From assembly GCF_031426495.1 (NCBI RefSeq), contig NZ_JANPLK010000068.1:45395-109394 (forward strand): 64,000 bases of DNA. The letters run 5' to 3'. This document shows positions 27,027-35,253 of this stretch, piece by piece. Position 1 is the first letter of the stretch. Each line of letters begins with the position of its first letter. Source of the stretch: Gemmatimonas sp. Its GTDB lineage: Bacteria > Gemmatimonadota > Gemmatimonadetes > Gemmatimonadales > Gemmatimonadaceae. The notes beneath the pieces were generated by a model that saw nothing but the letters and a program-made list of their open reading frames with translations, had not been told where the DNA came from and did not search any database. The translations under genes were made by a program, and so were the position numbers.

Positions 27027-27257
27027 GCACGTCGGGTCGGCAGCAGGTTATCTTTCAAGGATACCGCCGGACCGGCCCCGAGAATCACGTTCGTGGAGCG
27101 TCGTCCCATGTGCAAGAATCCGCTTTCGGAAGACCAACGGCAACGCGCCTGGATCGGCGCGCTGCCGCGTTCGCATATCTGAGTTCGGGATGGCTGAACA
27201 TGGTCGGCACGATTTCGCGTGCCCGACCGTCCACCCATCACAACTGAGGTCTGTCCT

Positions 27258-28382
27258 ATGGCGACGATGACTATCCCCGAACAGGGGATCGAGCACGATG
27301 CGTTCCCGATCAATGGCACCGACTATGTCGAGTTCTACGTCGGCAATGCCAAGCAGGCGAGCCACTACTACCGCGCGGCGTTCGGCTATCAGCTGGTCGG
27401 TTACCGAGGTCCCGAGACGGGCGTGCGTGACCGCTCGAGCTATCTCATGCAGCAGGGCAAGATCCGCCTGGTGTTGACCACGGCGCTCGACCCCGACTCT
27501 GCCATCGCGTCCCACGTGCACACGCATGGTGACGGCCTCCGCGACTACGCGCTTTGGGTGGACGATGCGCGGTCCGCCTACGCGACGGCGATCGCGCGGG
27601 GCGCGATCGCGATTCAGGAACCGCAGGTGTTTTCCGACGAGCATGGCGAGGTGATCATCGCCGCCATCGGCACGTATGGCGACACGATTCATTCGCTCGT
27701 GGAACGCCGCAACTATCGCGGCTTCTTCTTGCCGGGCTTCCGCGAGATCTCGTCGCGATATCAGCCGGCAAGCGTGGGACTCAAGTACGTCGATCATTGC
27801 GTCGGCAACGTCGAGCTTGGCCAGATGAATCGTTGGGTCAACTACTACGCGAACGTAATGGGCTTCCGCAATCTGATCACCTTTGACGACGACGACATCA
27901 GCACCGAGTATTCGTCGCTCATGTCGAAGGTGATGGCGAATGGCGACGACAAGATCAAGTTCCCGATCAACGAGCCGGCCTCAGGCAAGAAGAAGTCGCA
28001 GATTGAAGAGTATCTCGACTTCTACGGCGGACCGGGCGCACAGCACCTTGCCCTCGCGACCGACGACATTTTGGCAACCGTGACCGCGCTGCGCGATCGC
28101 GGCGTCGAGTTCCTCTCGGTGCCGACGTCGTACTACGCCGAGTTGCAGGAGCGCGTGGGGCAGATCGATGAGGATATCGACGCGTTGGCTGCGCTCGGCA
28201 TTCTGGTGGACCGAGATCCGGATGGCTATCTGCTACAGATCTTCACGAAGCCAGTGGAGGATCGCCCCACGCTGTTCTACGAGATCATCCAGCGAAAGGG
28301 CGCCAAGAGCTTCGGCAAGGGCAACTTCAAGGCGTTGTTCGAAGCCATCGAACGGGAACAGGAGCTGCGCGGCAACCTCTAG
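27258..28382 (+). CDS. hppD: 4-hydroxyphenylpyruvate dioxygenase
   Basis: This 374-residue Fe(II) enzyme converts 4-hydroxyphenylpyruvate to homogentisate. It has two vicinal-oxygen-chelate halves; the iron ligands read as His180 (KYVDHCVGNV), His263 (GGPGAQHLALAT) and Glu342 (FYEIIQRKGAKSFGKGNFKAL). The segment NEPASGKKKSQIEEYLDFY is also a hallmark. ATG 27258 is chosen as the first start compatible with the family N-terminus. The 231-base gap before it separates it from aacS and may hold its own promoter; a 24-codon frame (27109-27183) lies there. Confidence 0.95.
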   Translation: MATMTIPEQGIEHDAFPINGTDYVEFYVGNAKQASHYYRAAFGYQLVGYRGPETGVRDRSSYLMQQGKIRLVLTTALDPDSAIASHVHTHGDGLRDYALWVDDARSAYATAIARGAIAIQEPQVFSDEHGEVIIAAIGTYGDTIHSLVERRNYRGFFLPGFREISSRYQPASVGLKYVDHCVGNVELGQMNRWVNYYANVMGFRNLITFDDDDISTEYSSLMSKVMANGDDKIKFPINEPASGKKKSQIEEYLDFYGGPGAQHLALATDDILATVTALRDRGVEFLSVPTSYYAELQERVGQIDEDIDALAALGILVDRDPDGYLLQIFTKPVEDRPTLFYEIIQRKGAKSFGKGNFKALFEAIEREQELRGNL

Positions 28383-28459
28383 CGTGGCGAACGGCTAATA
28401 CGTTCGGCATGCTACGTGCGACACATCACCGGTGAACCCGTACCCACAGGAGATCATCG

Positions 28460-29251
28460 ATGATGCATCTGGTGCATCGCACCATCCCGTTCATCGCCGT
28501 TGCGGCGTTGGTGACGGTGTCGCCAGCCGGCGCGCAGGAGCGGGACGATTCGACCTCGACCGCCGGTGCTGTCGTCTCGCTGCTCGGGCTCGGCGGTAAC
28601 TTCGTCGGTTTCGGCAAGGCCGATCGCGATGCGTCGCATCCGACTGCTTGGAACTGCGCCGGCGGTTGTGCCGCCTTCGGCGCCCGCGGTTTGGCCGTGG
28701 CGCCCTTCGGTACGTCGGTGTCGGCGCGGCGCGCGCCAACCCATGGCGCGTCGATCGCCAACGGTCGCTCGGCGTTATTGCCGACCGACCGCGCCGATCT
28801 CAGTGACTACGGCTGGTCCCGACGGGTTGGCAGCGATGGCGCTGCACTCGAGCGCCTATCGGCGGCCACGGCGCCGTCGGATGCCCCCGATGTGTCGACG
28901 TCGGGTGGCGCGCCGGCTGGCCCCGTGCCAGCTCCTGTTGCCGACGGCGCCGGTCGCGCCCCGGCGTGGGTCGCTCCGGGCAGCAGCCCGGTGGCGGCAG
29001 CAGCCATGTGGAACGATGAGTCGGTGGGACCCGCGGCAGCTGCTGCGGCAGCGGCGGCGGCCCAAGACGCTGGTCGCGTGACCACGTCGAAGTTGGCGAA
29101 GGCGCCCGACGAGGCGATGACGGCGTTTGCTGCGTCGTTTGACGCGGCGCCGCTCGTGACCACGGTGCCGGAGCCGAGCACCGTCGTGTTGCTGGCAGTC
29201 GGAATGTCGTCGCTGCTGTTCCCGCGTCGGCGGAGCGCGCCGCGCCGCTGA
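28460..29251 (+). CDS. Exported protein with PEP-CTERM sorting signal
   Basis: This 263-residue protein has a signal peptide (IPFIAVAALVTVSPAGAQ), a low-complexity Ala/Gly/Pro-rich body including a run of Ala around residues 194-204, and a C-terminal tripartite tail: VPEPST motif, hydrophobic helix VVLLAVGMSSLLF and basic end PRRRSAPRR. PEP-CTERM proteins are sorted by exosortase and often belong to the biofilm matrix. The start has a good ribosome-binding site (CAGGAGATC before ATG 28460; ATG 28463 is also possible). No exosortase is in the window. Its place between hppD and hmgA is unexpected. Confidence 0.82.
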   Translation: MMHLVHRTIPFIAVAALVTVSPAGAQERDDSTSTAGAVVSLLGLGGNFVGFGKADRDASHPTAWNCAGGCAAFGARGLAVAPFGTSVSARRAPTHGASIANGRSALLPTDRADLSDYGWSRRVGSDGAALERLSAATAPSDAPDVSTSGGAPAGPVPAPVADGAGRAPAWVAPGSSPVAAAAMWNDESVGPAAAAAAAAAAQDAGRVTTSKLAKAPDEAMTAFAASFDAAPLVTTVPEPSTVVLLAVGMSSLLFPRRRSAPRR

Positions 29252-29304
29252 GTCGCGGCGAGGGCCGTTCGACGCCCTGAACGCGTACGCAATGTCATGT
29301 ACCG

Positions 29305-29331
29305 GCGGCGGGAGGATTGCCCTCCCGCCGC
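29305..29331 (+). terminator. Hairpin terminator after the PEP-CTERM gene
   Basis: A perfect 11-bp stem (GCGGCGGGAGG / CCTCCCGCCGC) with a 5-base loop is followed by a T-containing tail (TTGGTGCGTTT). It isolates the PEP-CTERM gene from hmgA, which then needs its own promoter in the following 90 bases. Confidence 0.7.
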
Positions 29332-29424
29332 TTGGTGCGTTTGGCCAGATTGCAGGTATCAATTCGTCGGCGCACGACTGCCATCCGGCGTCGCGTCGGC
29401 CGCCCGCACCAGAGGCCGTCTTTC

Positions 29425-30618
29425 ATGCCGTTCTACCACCAGCTGGGTTCCGTGCCGCGCAAGCGCCACATTGTCTTTCGACGTCCCGACGGCGGATTGT
29501 ACGCTGAGGAACTGATGGGGCACGAGGGGTTCGTGGGAACCTCGTCGCTGCTGTATCACACGCACCCGCCCACCACGTACAAGTCGGCGCGCAAGGTGCG
29601 CGATTTCGTGCTCGAGGCCGATGTCGACACGTCGCTGCGCCACCGGCACTTCCTCACGTCGCGGATTGCAACTGGTGGATCGGCCACGCTTGGTCGCCTG
29701 CCGCTGCTCTTCAACAGCGACATCGTGATGCTGTACGTCGAGCCCGACACCAACGACACGCATTTCTACCGTAATTCGCAGGCGGATGAAGTCGTGTATG
29801 TGGTGGAGGGCTCGGGCGTACTGGAGTCGGTGTACGGCGAGCTGCCATACAAGTCCGGCGATTACGTCGTGATTCACCGGAACATCACGCATCGCTGGCG
29901 CCATGACCTGACCGCCGGTGCCACGAAGTTCCTGGTGATGGAGAGCCGCGGGCACATCCGTGTGCCCTCACGCTACCGCAATAATTTCGGACAGATGCTG
30001 GAGGGGGCGCCGTTTTCGGAGCGTGACATCCGCCGCCCGCAACAGCTCGCGCCGCGCGACGAGATGGGCGACTTCCCGATTCTCGTGAAGCAGTACGACG
30101 CCCTCAATGAACTCGTGCTCGATCACCATCCATTCGACGTCGTGGGATGGGATGGGTACTTCTATCCGTGGATCTTCAACATCCACGACTTCGAGCCGAT
30201 CGTCGGCCGGATTCACCAACCGCCCCCGGTGCACCAAACGTTCCAAGGTGACGGGTTCGTGATCTGCTCGTTCTGCCCGCGTCCATACGACTTCCACCCC
30301 GAGGCGATACCGGCACCGTACAATCACAGCAACGTCGACTCGGACGAAGTGCTGTTCTACGCGTCGAGTGAATTCATGAGCCGCAAGGGGATCGAGTACG
30401 GATCGATCACGCATCATCCGGATGGTCTGGCGCATGGCCCGCATCCGGGTCGCACGGAGGCATCGATCGGCGCGAAGTACACCAACGAACTCGCCGTGAT
30501 GATGGACAGCTTCAAGCCGCTCAAGATCGCCAAGCTCGCGATGGCGATCGAAGATCCGGCGTACCACAAGAGCTGGATCGATGCGCAGCACGCGCAGTAC
30601 AGTCCGCCCACGTCGTAA
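29425..30618 (+). CDS. hmgA: Homogentisate 1,2-dioxygenase
   Basis: This 397-residue cupin enzyme opens homogentisate to maleylacetoacetate. Recognisable stretches include the N-terminal FYHQLGSVPRKRHIVFR, LYHTHPPT, the cupin core NSQADEVVYVVEGSG and VIHRNITHRWRH. The iron-site region VICSFCPRPYDFHPEAIPAPYNHSNVDSDEV follows, with the late HHPDGLAHGPHPG histidines. The length matches bacterial HmgA of the shorter type. With hppD it forms two central steps of tyrosine degradation; maleylacetoacetate isomerase and fumarylacetoacetase genes are not in the window. Confidence 0.93.
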   Translation: MPFYHQLGSVPRKRHIVFRRPDGGLYAEELMGHEGFVGTSSLLYHTHPPTTYKSARKVRDFVLEADVDTSLRHRHFLTSRIATGGSATLGRLPLLFNSDIVMLYVEPDTNDTHFYRNSQADEVVYVVEGSGVLESVYGELPYKSGDYVVIHRNITHRWRHDLTAGATKFLVMESRGHIRVPSRYRNNFGQMLEGAPFSERDIRRPQQLAPRDEMGDFPILVKQYDALNELVLDHHPFDVVGWDGYFYPWIFNIHDFEPIVGRIHQPPPVHQTFQGDGFVICSFCPRPYDFHPEAIPAPYNHSNVDSDEVLFYASSEFMSRKGIEYGSITHHPDGLAHGPHPGRTEASIGAKYTNELAVMMDSFKPLKIAKLAMAIEDPAYHKSWIDAQHAQYSPPTS

Positions 30619-30646
30619 TTCCGCTCTCCACTTCCGACTCGCCGTC

Positions 30647-31831
30647 ATGCCGCGCCTGTCCCAACGGTTCTCGTCGTTTCCTGCCTATCCGCTTGCACAC
30701 ATCCCAGGGCGCAAGAAGGCGCTGATCGAGGCTGGCGTCGATGTCATCGATCTCGGTGCCGGTGACGCCGATCTGGCGCCGCCCGCAGGCGCCGTGTCGG
30801 CGCTCCAGCGCGCGGCCGAGGTCCCGGCTATGCAGCGATATGGATTCGGGCTGGGGCTGGTGCGCTACCGCGAAGCGATCGCGGCGTGGATGCAGACTCG
30901 GTTCGGGCAGCGCGTCGATCCGATCACCGAGATCGTGCCGTTGCTGGGCAGCAAGGAAGGGCTCGCCCACATCGCCTTTGCCTTCGCTGGCCCCGGTGAT
31001 GTCGCGATCATTCCCGATCCCGCCTATCAGGCGTATCTCGGTGGCACGCTGCTCAGCGATGCCACGCCGTACGTGTATGCGTTGCGGCCGCGCACGAACT
31101 TTCTGGTGGACCTCGACGAGGTCCCGACCGACGTGCTCTCACGCACGCGGATTCTGTACCTCAACTATCCGAACAATCCGACCTCGGCGATCGCGCCGCG
31201 CGACTATCTCGAACGGGTGGTTCAGGTGTGTCGGGAACGCGATATGCTGCTAGTGTATGACAACGCCTACTCGGAGATGGGATTCGACGGCTACGTGCCG
31301 CCCAGCATCTTCGAGATCGACGGCGCACGCGAGGTGGCGATCGAGTTCCACTCGCTGTCGAAGACGTACAACATGACCGGCTGGCGCTGTGGCTGGGCGG
31401 TCGCGAGGCCGGAGATTTCCACGGCGCTCGCCAAGGTGAAGGCGTTCACGGATACCGGGCAGTATATGGGCATTCAGGCGGCAGGGGTCGCGGCGATCGA
31501 GAGCTGGGCTGACTTCGTGCCGCAGAACGTGGCGGTGTTTCAGGCGCGTCGTGATGCGGCCGTCACGGCGTTCCGCGCCAGCGGCTTTGCCGTCGAGGTC
31601 CCCAAGGCCACGATGTACCTGTGGATGCCATTGCCCGAGGGCATTGCCAGTGCGGCGTTTGCCGATCGCCTGCGGGAAGAAGCTGGCGTTATCGTGCTGC
31701 CGGGCTCCGGCTTCGGGGCCGGTGGGGAAGGGTTCTTCCGGATTTCCTTCATCCAGTCCGAGGAGCGCATTGCTGAAGCCGCGAAGCGAGCCGGCGCTGT
31801 GCTCGATGCCATGCTGAAGGAGCTGACGTAG
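30647..31831 (+). CDS. Class I/II PLP aminotransferase (LL-diaminopimelate aminotransferase-like)
   Basis: From ATG 30647 the product has 394 residues. It shows fold-type I motifs: DLGAGDADLAPP, GLVRYREAIAAWM, LGSKEGLAHIAFAFAGPGD, YLNYPNNPTSAIAP, YDNAYSEMGFDG and the PLP-lysine segment HSLSKTYNMTGWRCGWAV. Overall it is closest in look to DapL/AlaT-type enzymes. Given the neighbouring hppD and hmgA it could instead supply 4-hydroxyphenylpyruvate from tyrosine. The next gene starts on its stop codon (TAGTG overlap). Confidence 0.85.
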   Translation: MPRLSQRFSSFPAYPLAHIPGRKKALIEAGVDVIDLGAGDADLAPPAGAVSALQRAAEVPAMQRYGFGLGLVRYREAIAAWMQTRFGQRVDPITEIVPLLGSKEGLAHIAFAFAGPGDVAIIPDPAYQAYLGGTLLSDATPYVYALRPRTNFLVDLDEVPTDVLSRTRILYLNYPNNPTSAIAPRDYLERVVQVCRERDMLLVYDNAYSEMGFDGYVPPSIFEIDGAREVAIEFHSLSKTYNMTGWRCGWAVARPEISTALAKVKAFTDTGQYMGIQAAGVAAIESWADFVPQNVAVFQARRDAAVTAFRASGFAVEVPKATMYLWMPLPEGIASAAFADRLREEAGVIVLPGSGFGAGGEGFFRISFIQSEERIAEAAKRAGAVLDAMLKELT

Positions 31832-33468
31832 TGCGTGGTCGCGATCTGATCACTGCCGGCGCAGTGCTCGCCGTGTCGGCGGTGCTTGCCTGCCGGCCTA
31901 CGGCACCGCCCGTCGCACCTGGGGAGCCGGTGCCGGCGGCTCGCCCGGAACCCACGCGACCGACGCCAGTGCAAACTCCGGGTCGTACGGCACCGGCCGC
32001 ACCGGCCCGTGTGCGCCCGGTGGTCAGCGCCGAGGCCCCGCCGCTGGCGCGCGAGTTTCGCGGCGTGTGGGTGGCGTCGGTGGCCAACATCGACTGGCCA
32101 TCCAAGCGCACGCTCTCCACCGCCGAACAGCAGGCAGAGCTCATTGCGCTGCTCGACCGCGCGGCGGCGCTCAAGTTGAACGCGGTGCTCTTTCAGATCC
32201 GTCCGGCGGCCGATGCGTTGTACGCATCGAAGATCGAACCGTGGTCGGAGTATCTCACGGGCGCGCAAGGCCGCGCACCGGCGCCGTTCTGGGATCCGCT
32301 CGCGTTCGCGATCCAGGAAGCACACGCGCGCAACCTCGAGTTGCACGCGTGGTTCAATCCCTACCGTGCGCGACACACCGACGCCAAGTCGCCGTTGTCA
32401 TCCACGCACATCGCGCGCACAAATCCGTCTTTGGTGAAGCCGTACGCGGGCTATCTCTGGATGGATCCGGGTGAGCCTGCCGTCCGCGCACGCACATTGC
32501 GCGTGGTGCTCGATGTGGTGCAGCGCTATGACGTCGACGGCGTGCATATCGACGACTATTTCTATCCGTATCCCGAGAACGATCGACGCGGTCGCACCAT
32601 TCCGTTTCCCGACGATCGCAGTTGGAAGCGCTACGTGCGCGAGGGCGGCAAACTCGCGCGCGCGGATTGGCGGCGCCGCAATGTCGATCTGCTGGTACAG
32701 GAGCTCGACGAAGGCGTGCACAAGGCCAAGCCGTGGGTGCGCTTCGGTATCAGTCCGTTCGGCATCTGGCGTCCCGGCTATCCCACGCAGGTGCGTGGGT
32801 TCGACGCGTACGAGAAGCTGTACGCCGATGCACGGAAGTGGCTGCGTGAGGGTTGGGTGGACTACTTCACGCCGCAGCTCTATTGGCCCACGACCAAACG
32901 TGAACAGGCGTATCCGGCCCTGCTCGACTGGTGGGTTGGCGAGAATGTCATGGGGCGCCACATGTGGCCGGGCAACTTCACCTCGAGAGCCGGTGGTGTC
33001 GGGTCGGGTGCGTTCTCCGTGGGCGAACTGGTGGAGCAGATCCGTGTCACGCGGCTGCAGGACGGGGCGACCGGCAACGTGCATTTCAGCATGAAGTCGT
33101 TCCTGACCAATCAGGCCGGCATGAACGACACACTGCTGGAGGGACCCTACGCCGCGCCGGCGCTGGTGCCGGCCACGCCGTGGCTCAAGGCGGCAGCGCC
33201 CCCGCTGCCCACCGCACGTCTGGCGGAAACCAGCACGGGGACCCGGTTGCTGCTGCGCACCACGGGCGCCGCGATGCCGTGGCAGTACGCCATCCGGCTG
33301 CGCACCGACACGGCATGGATTACGATGCTGGTATCGGGATCCACGACGTCGTGGCCGATCCCGAAAGGCACGTCGCCGACGGCGCTGTCGGTTGTGTCGC
33401 TCAACCGCGTGGGCACCGAAAGCCTTCCGGTCACTGTCACGTTTCGAGGACGTTCCGATGCGCCCTGA
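31831..33468 (+). CDS. GHL10-type (DUF187) glycoside hydrolase-like lipoprotein
   Basis: This 545-residue protein starts at GTG 31831, sharing one base with the preceding stop. A lipoprotein signal (SAVLAC, Cys21) and a Pro-rich linker precede a TIM-barrel domain: FRGVWVASVANIDWPS, LNAVLFQIRPAADALY, ELHAWFNPYRA, YDVDGVHIDDYFYPYP, FGISPFGIWRPGYP and VDYFTPQLYWP. This is the glycosyl-hydrolase-like 10 family (YngK-type), thought to act on bacterial glycans. A small C-terminal beta domain follows (about 450-540). It should be attached to a membrane facing the periplasm. Confidence 0.88.
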   Translation: MRGRDLITAGAVLAVSAVLACRPTAPPVAPGEPVPAARPEPTRPTPVQTPGRTAPAAPARVRPVVSAEAPPLAREFRGVWVASVANIDWPSKRTLSTAEQQAELIALLDRAAALKLNAVLFQIRPAADALYASKIEPWSEYLTGAQGRAPAPFWDPLAFAIQEAHARNLELHAWFNPYRARHTDAKSPLSSTHIARTNPSLVKPYAGYLWMDPGEPAVRARTLRVVLDVVQRYDVDGVHIDDYFYPYPENDRRGRTIPFPDDRSWKRYVREGGKLARADWRRRNVDLLVQELDEGVHKAKPWVRFGISPFGIWRPGYPTQVRGFDAYEKLYADARKWLREGWVDYFTPQLYWPTTKREQAYPALLDWWVGENVMGRHMWPGNFTSRAGGVGSGAFSVGELVEQIRVTRLQDGATGNVHFSMKSFLTNQAGMNDTLLEGPYAAPALVPATPWLKAAAPPLPTARLAETSTGTRLLLRTTGAAMPWQYAIRLRTDTAWITMLVSGSTTSWPIPKGTSPTALSVVSLNRVGTESLPVTVTFRGRSDAP

Positions 33469-33871
33469 TCCCATCCCGTTCTACTATCGCATCACGTCAG
33501 GTATTCGTATCACGGTACGCCCGTCGTATCTGCGCGACCGATCGAATCCAGTGCTTGGCCAGTTCGTGTTCGCCTATCACATCCGCATCGAGAATGTGGG
33601 TGAACAGGCGTCGCAGCTCCGCACGCGCCGCTGGCTGATTCACGACGAGTCCGCGGGCGACACCGTGGTGGAAGGGGAAGGCGTGGTTGGCGAACAGCCG
33701 CATCTGCTTCCCGGACAAGTGCACGAGTACCGCTCGTTCTGCGTGCTCAAGGCGCCGCAGGGCTGGATGGAGGGCTCGTATCGTTTCGTGCGCGACGACG
33801 GTTCCTCGTTCGAAGCGGTGATCCCGCGCTTTACGCTTGCCGCTGAGCCCCGGGCCGACACCGTCTCCTGA
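33458..33871 (+). CDS. apaG: ApaG family protein
   Basis: From ATG 33458 the product has 137 residues and overlaps the preceding gene by 11 bases. It is essentially one ApaG beta-sandwich domain: ITSGIRITVRPSYL, FVFAYHIRIENVGEQASQL, RRWLIHDESAGDTVVEGEGVVGEQPHLLPG and GWMEGSYRFVRDDGSSF. ApaG is associated with Co/Mg homeostasis in enterobacteria and resembles the domain of some F-box proteins; its molecular role is unclear. Coupled translation with the glycosidase gene is likely. Confidence 0.9.
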   Translation: MRPDPIPFYYRITSGIRITVRPSYLRDRSNPVLGQFVFAYHIRIENVGEQASQLRTRRWLIHDESAGDTVVEGEGVVGEQPHLLPGQVHEYRSFCVLKAPQGWMEGSYRFVRDDGSSFEAVIPRFTLAAEPRADTVS

Positions 33872-33894
33872 GCCGAGGTGCGACGGAGTACCGT

Positions 33895-34293
33895 TCACCC
33901 CAGCGGGATCGTGTCGCTGAAGGCGTCGGTCAGTAAACGCGCGGTCGCGTCGTCGAGCAGGTCGCGCACCATCAGCGCCAACAGCGCCGCGAGTGCCGGC
34001 TCGGCAATGGGCTCGAGCTCGACGTCCGCTCCCGCCGGTGCAGGCGTCCCCTGTCGTTTGACCAATTGCAGGAGCGGCCCGCTCAACGCATCGCGAGCCT
34101 CCTCCCGGCCGCTCCGGGCGATCACCGCACCGAGGCGCGCATCCGCGGCCTCGTATGCCCGGGTATCGGCCATGGCCTCGTAGCGCGCGACGACGCCCGC
34201 ACGATCGGCCGCCCCGAGGCCAGCCAGTCGCACAAGGAAGCCACGCACGGCGGCGGTCTGCGGCCCATACGGCAGCGACGGCGCGGTGCTCAC
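33895..34293 (-). CDS. Hypothetical helical protein, 132 residues
   Basis: The frame starts at GTG 34293, overlapping the stop of the upstream SDR-type gene by four bases (GTGA), which supports its reality. The sequence is Ala/Leu-rich and helical (AAVRGFLVRLAGLGAADRAG, ALAALLALMVRDLLDDATARLL), with no signal peptide. No domain is recognised. It is the last gene of a minus-strand unit running from 36783. Confidence 0.55.
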   Translation of the reverse strand: MSTAPSLPYGPQTAAVRGFLVRLAGLGAADRAGVVARYEAMADTRAYEAADARLGAVIARSGREEARDALSGPLLQLVKRQGTPAPAGADVELEPIAEPALAALLALMVRDLLDDATARLLTDAFSDTIPLG

Positions 34294-35240
34294 GAAGTAG
34301 CCGGCGTCAACGGCACCTGATGGCCGAGCAGGCGCAGGCCATCGTACACCGTGGGCGCGCTGGGACGCCAGCCCGTGGCCAGCAAGGCGTCGACGTTGAT
34401 CCGCTGATTGCTGCGGCCACTGCGAACCGGCGCCGCGTTATCGCGTGGCGTCTGCTCCGCCGGCGCGGTGATCGGACGACCGATGAGGGTGGATGCGATC
34501 GACGACGAGCGCAGCGGCGTTCCATCGGCGCAGTTGAACACGCGCACGCCCGGTGTGCGATCGTACTGCAGCAGATGCACGATGGCTGACACCACATCGT
34601 CGCGCCACGAAAAGTTGCACCACACATCCCCAGTCGCGAAGGCGGGGGCGGCCAGCCGTGCGGCCGGATCACGTTGCGGTCCGTACAGGCCGGCCGCGCG
34701 CACGATGCGAACCGTGGCGTCGTGATTCCGGGCCAGCGTCGCGATACGCTGTTCGGCGTCGTACAAGGCCTGCACCCGCGCGTCGCGTGGCTCGATGGCG
34801 CTCATCTCGGTGACTTCGCTGCCGTCTTGCCGATCATAGACACCAGTGCTCGACACATACAGCACCGATCTGATGCCGAGCGCATTCGCCAACGCCGCCG
34901 CGCCGGCGGCTGCCTGCGGATAGATGCCGTAGTCGTCACCACGCGCGCGCGACGGTGCGACGCACACGACGAGGTGATCGATCGGTGCCGGGAGCGCCGA
35001 CCGCACGATGGCCTGCAAGGCCGCCGTCGATTCCGGCCCGCGCACGGCGTCGGCGATATCGCCCGTCAACGCGGAAACGTCGGGGTGGGTTGCTGTACGG
35101 GCGCTACGCTGCAGCGTGGCAACGGTAGCGCCACGCGCCGCCAGCTGTACCGCCGTGGGCTGACCCAACCAGCCCGGCCCCACGAGCAGCACACTGCCGT
35201 GCAGGCGTGCTGCCGTTGCTTCCGGAGGGACCGACGTCAT
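34290..35240 (-). CDS. NAD(P)-dependent SDR/epimerase-like protein (YeeZ type)
   Basis: From ATG 35240 the product has 316 residues. The nucleotide-binding start is VLLVGPGWLGQPTAVQLAARG, a GxGxxG-like loop. YVSSTGVYDRQDGSEVTE provides the Ser and Tyr typical of extended SDRs, and IVRAAGLYGPQRDP follows. The C-terminal part WCNFSWRDDVVSAIVHLLQ and VFNCADGTPL is as in YeeZ/GDH-type epimerases. The substrate is not known. The gene sits between a TPR-like protein gene (13 bases away) and a small helical protein gene. Confidence 0.82.
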   Translation of the reverse strand: MTSVPPEATAARLHGSVLLVGPGWLGQPTAVQLAARGATVATLQRSARTATHPDVSALTGDIADAVRGPESTAALQAIVRSALPAPIDHLVVCVAPSRARGDDYGIYPQAAAGAAALANALGIRSVLYVSSTGVYDRQDGSEVTEMSAIEPRDARVQALYDAEQRIATLARNHDATVRIVRAAGLYGPQRDPAARLAAPAFATGDVWCNFSWRDDVVSAIVHLLQYDRTPGVRVFNCADGTPLRSSSIASTLIGRPITAPAEQTPRDNAAPVRSGRSNQRINVDALLATGWRPSAPTVYDGLRLLGHQVPLTPATS

Positions 35241-35253
35241 CGCGTGCCGCGCA

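Noticed and set aside
27109..27183. 24-codon frame with a weak ribosome-binding site before hppD, possible leader peptide
   Set aside because: No codon run, terminator/antiterminator pair or conserved motif supports attenuation; kept only as a remark.
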